Source: Metridium senile
Lineage: Eukaryota; Cnidaria; Anthozoa; Actiniaria; Metridiidae
Length of the DNA: 64,000 nt
Assembly: GCA_949775045.1 (NCBI GenBank)
Contig: OX459108.1
Location: 1,484,623-1,548,622, forward strand
Direction: 5' to 3'
The notes under the pieces were generated by a model. The model was given only the letters and a program-made list of their open reading frames with translations. It was not told where the DNA came from and made no database searches. Every line of letters starts with the position of its first letter. Position 1 is the first letter of the stretch. A program made the translations under genes and the position numbers. This document shows, piece by piece, positions 61,901-64,000 of the stretch.

Positions 61901-64000
61901 CATCATCAACATCATTTTCATCATCATTTTCATCATCATCACTATAATCATAATAATCACCATCATCATAGCAATCATCATAACCTCACCATCACTATAA
62001 TCATTATAAGCATCATCATCATTACAATCATCATCATCATCATTGTTATCATCACCATCATTATCACCATCATCATCATTACAATCATCATCATCATCAT
62101 CATTGTTATCATCATCATCGTTATTTCTTCTTAACACTGTTTACCTGAAAGATGTACGAGAAGAGTGTTCTCAGCTCAAGGATGTCATCACCAGTAAAGA
62201 CAGGAAACTGAGTCAGATGAACAAAGCCTATTCCACTAAGGTAAAACACTCCTAGACTTATTGATTGGTCTTCCTGTGGTAGAAGTTGATCAGCTCAAAT
62301 CATGACAGAGTCAAGGTTAATTTGATCTCGCAAAATTGTTATTTTTAGTTCTTTAGTCCTCTAAAATGTATTCACTCCTGATTATTCGCGTTTTATAAAA
62401 ACCTATTGACTGACTTAGGTCGGGCCGTACGGGAAAATATTTGGCTCTTGGTCATTTGTACAGCGCTCGGTCCGTACGTCATGACCGCGAGCCAAATATT
62501 TTCCCTTAAGCCTGGTTTTCACTAGCGACGCAACACAAGCGCAAACACAAGGGTTAATTTCATAGTAAAAACGAGACGTGAATAAGCGCAAGCGCAAGCA
62601 CACTATTTACTAGTGCCACGCGCAAGTACAAGCGCAAACGCCAGAAAAAAGGAAAAATTTTGATATCTTGCGCTTGCGTTATCACTGCGTCAAACGGTTT
62701 TCACGACGAAACAAGGTCGCTTGCGTTTGCGTTTGCGTCGCTAGTGAAAACCAGGCTTTACGGCCCTCCCTTTCAGTCAATAAGTACTTAGTTTTTACCT
62801 TTCTACAGTCTGAAGACTCTAAAAAATACCACAAGGAAGCGAAGAGCTTGAAGGAAACCGTCACGAAGTAAGTCTAATACACCAAATGGTGACCAGTTTG
62901 AATAACTATGAATGGAAACTAGCGAGTAAACTAGTATAGGCTGTGTCAGTGTTTGATATAAACGATAGGTAATAGAATGGAATTTGTAACACCCTTTACT
63001 CCGACAAAGGGCTAAAGCGTTGTCCACGTAAAGTAGAGATTGACACTACAACAAGTGACACGTGATACAAATACAGACAATGTCATGAACGTTGTCCACG
63101 TAAAGTAGAAATTAACACTTCAGCAAGTGACACGTGATTCTTTGGTTATTTGAAATTTCAATTTTTAACTGTATAATGAGTAACAGTGAACATGGAATAA
63201 GAATTATGACATCTATGTTCACAATTAATTAATGCTATTATGTGACATTTCTTTTAGTATTAATGTATTTTGGTAGATGCATGATGTTAATGATACACTG
63301 CAAAAACGGCTGAGTAGATACAACTCAGTATATTGAGTTAATCATGCATTAACTCACTATAAAGTGTCATCCTGAATGCATGATTAACTCAATATAGTGG
63401 GTTGTATCTAGTGTACTGACTATAGATTATTAAGATCTAGTAGATTTCTTATTGTATTTACGTGAGTTAAATATTTTTTTATTTCTAAAGTCTTACAAAG
63501 AACCTAGAGAAATACAAGAAAAACGGGCCCGTCTCAGAGATTGAATTTGAAGATCTAAAAATGGAAAACGAACGACTAGAGGCTGAACTAAACCGACTAA
63601 AAAAGGTTTGTATAAGTAATCCTCTTGGGCCAGTTGTTAGCCTGCAAAACAGGTGTTCTTTCGGGTTTCCGGGTTTTGGGCTTCCTGTGTTGAATTTTTG
63701 TTGTTGATATTGATGGTGTTGTTGATATTGATAATGTTGTTGATATTGATAATGTTGTTGTAGCCGTTGTTGTTGCTGTTAATGTTGTTGTATATATTGA
63801 TGTTTCTTTTGTTTTTTTTCAACAAAATTTTATTAAGCAACACATAAAACATTTACAGTATTTATTGATGATGTTGTTGTAGTAATTGTTGCTGTTAATG
63901 TTGTTGTTGATATTGATAATGATGTTGTTGTTGCTGTTGTTATTATTGCTTACGATTGATGTGTATATTGTCAGGTTTTAGAAGCCAAGCACAAGAAGAT
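54738..64000 (+). CDS. CEP85: Centrosomal protein CEP85-like, 3' end beyond window
   Basis: Coiled-coil centrosome protein; the vertebrate protein binds STIL and NEK2 in centriole duplication and disjunction control. Exons: 54738-54783, 56138-56293, 58029-58340, 58639-58840, 59669-59881, 60951-61041, 61249-61325, 61614-61675, 62152-62240, 62809-62867, 63491-63605, 63975-64000 (partial); 482 residues are visible. The start ATG follows in-frame stops, giving MYSSLPDLSSQEFID. Residues ~16-230 are Ser-rich and disordered, with IPYGQTIEWKTP resembling the vertebrate GTEWQTP region. Coiled coil starts at ~225 (LLKAKDDLITQKDQIIDRQK). HRIDGLERYLSDVPTTEEHQ at ~367 matches the CEP85 signature ETLERYLADLP. 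The exon 8 donor (A/GTACAC at 61675) is the only weak splice choice, picked because other sites give a stop in exon 9. CEP85L is the alternative name. Confidence 0.87.
54784..55857. other. 5' part of CEP85 intron 1, no feature seen
   Basis: AT-rich, apparently unique. No exon, RNA gene or repeat recognised. Confidence 0.5.
55858..56118. repeat. (ATC)n microsatellite upstream of CEP85 exon 2
   Basis: ATC triplets with ACC and AGC variants ending ~20 bp before the acceptor of exon 2, so it overlaps the branch-point region. Confidence 0.95.
56337..56922. mobile_element. Palindromic MITE with terminal 20-bp unit expanded ~20-fold
   Basis: Same element as 35041-35225, but the left terminal unit CCATTTAAATCTGTACTTTC is repeated ~20 times (56339-56737), with every third or fourth unit carrying TTATTT. 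The right arm has three units. The non-repeated core with ATGTGTGCTAAACACACAGA is unchanged. Confidence 0.93.
57045..57725. repeat. (ATC/ATT)n microsatellite, CEP85 intron 2
   Basis: Two arrays (57045-57180 and 57445-57725) built on ATTGTTATCATTATCATC units, split by ~260 bp of ordinary sequence. Confidence 0.95.
58401..58546. repeat. Near-perfect 146-bp palindrome, CEP85 intron 3
   Basis: GTGTATGATTATGATCGTCG at the left is the exact complement of the right end. The arms pair through GCAATTTATGCAATTGCAAT to AGCCCGAAAA/TTTTCGGGCT around a short poly-T centre. One mismatch is visible (CAGAG versus CCGCG side). Confidence 0.95.
58846..59325. repeat. (GAT/GGT)n microsatellite, CEP85 intron 4
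   Basis: Begins a few bases after the exon 4 donor. The open frame that continues exon 4 into it is read-through of the intron, not coding. Confidence 0.95.
59540..59645. mobile_element. MITE, GAAAATATTTGGCTC family, copy 2
   Basis: TTGACTGAGTTAGGTTGGAC and GGAAAATATTTGGCTCTTC pair with GAGCCAAATATTTTCC and CTCCCACTCAGTCAA. It ends ~25 bp before CEP85 exon 5 and is the undisrupted reference for the copy at 62395. Confidence 0.8.
60204..60637. mobile_element. MITE with poly-G/poly-C ends, 8-bp TSD GCTCATAC
   Basis: CCCGGGGG... on the left and ...CCCCCAGG on the right, flanked by GCTCATAC at 60196-60203 and 60638-60645. The ends continue GGGTACTCC / GGAGTACCC. The interior repeats CATAAACAGGGTA about six times. 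Same end type and duplication size as 48601-48802. Confidence 0.8.
61735..62125. repeat. (ATC)n microsatellite, CEP85 intron 8
   Basis: ATC/ATA triplets ending ~27 bp before CEP85 exon 9, including the likely branch-point zone. Confidence 0.95.
62395..62800. mobile_element. MITE, GAAAATATTTGGCTC family, copy 3, split by a Harbinger-type MITE
   Basis: Left part 62395-62508 and right part 62758-62800 together match the intact copy at 59540. The interruption is exactly the element at 62509-62757. Confidence 0.82.
62509..62757. mobile_element. Harbinger-type MITE (AGCCTGGTTTTCACTAGCG), TSD TTA, nested
   Basis: Ends AGCCTGGTTTTCACTAGCGA and CGCTAGTGAAAACCAGGCT are perfect inverted repeats, flanked by TTA at 62506-62508 and 62758-62760. 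Sister of 20793-21028. Confidence 0.85.
63290..63420. mobile_element. Short fold-back, CEP85 intron 10
   Basis: TATTGAGTTAATCATGCATT pairs with TGCATGATTAACTCAATATA; the outer TAGATACAACTCAGTATA side pairs with TATAGTGGGTTGTATCTAG. MITE-like; no second copy is in the window. Confidence 0.7.
63690..63950. repeat. (GTTGTTGAT)n repeat, CEP85 intron 11
   Basis: TTGTTGATATTGATAATG units and GTTGCTGTT variants upstream of exon 12, in two blocks separated by ~70 bp. Confidence 0.9.

Overview
This is nuclear DNA of an animal. All five genes are split by GT-AG introns, the repeats are animal types (tRNA-derived SINEs, many fold-back MITEs), and nothing looks prokaryotic. The gene set and repeat style fit a marine invertebrate, most likely a cnidarian. 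That placement is inference; the sequence does not prove it.

Layout. (1) 1-8564, minus strand: a HUNK-type Ser/Thr kinase, eight exons seen, 3' end cut by the left edge. (2) 9063-19547, plus strand: a gamma-glutamyltransferase-family Ntn hydrolase in three exons, with a ~345-residue low-complexity insertion in the small-subunit region. It is divergent from HUNK (498 bp between the start codons). (3) 21746-42117, minus strand: a complete 30-exon PITRM1 (mitochondrial presequence protease, 1015 residues), convergent with gene 2. (4) 42603-50139, plus strand: a complete nine-exon CEP57 (492 residues), divergent from PITRM1 (485 bp between the start codons). (5) 54738-64000, plus strand: CEP85, 12 exons seen, cut by the right edge. 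Every exon phase was checked by hand and all joins stay in frame. Only the CEP85 exon 8 donor is uncertain. CEP57 and CEP85 are both centrosomal coiled-coil proteins lying head-to-tail; the other genes have no evident functional link.

Introns and intergenic DNA are mostly repeats: (GAT/ATC)n microsatellites that fill whole introns, minisatellites of 41-107 bp, at least a dozen families of palindromic MITEs (several with readable target-site duplications, two nested), SINEs, a 1.5-kb element with terminal inverted repeats, and two near-perfect long palindromes.

The most unusual feature is a set of four tandem arrays whose unit contains a real exon/intron boundary (HUNK exon 3; PITRM1 exons 12, 20 and 24). 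Each makes a ladder of duplicated splice sites running outward from the functional exon. I did not find a defence system, CRISPR array or other new multi-gene system; this ladder pattern is the best candidate for something undescribed.
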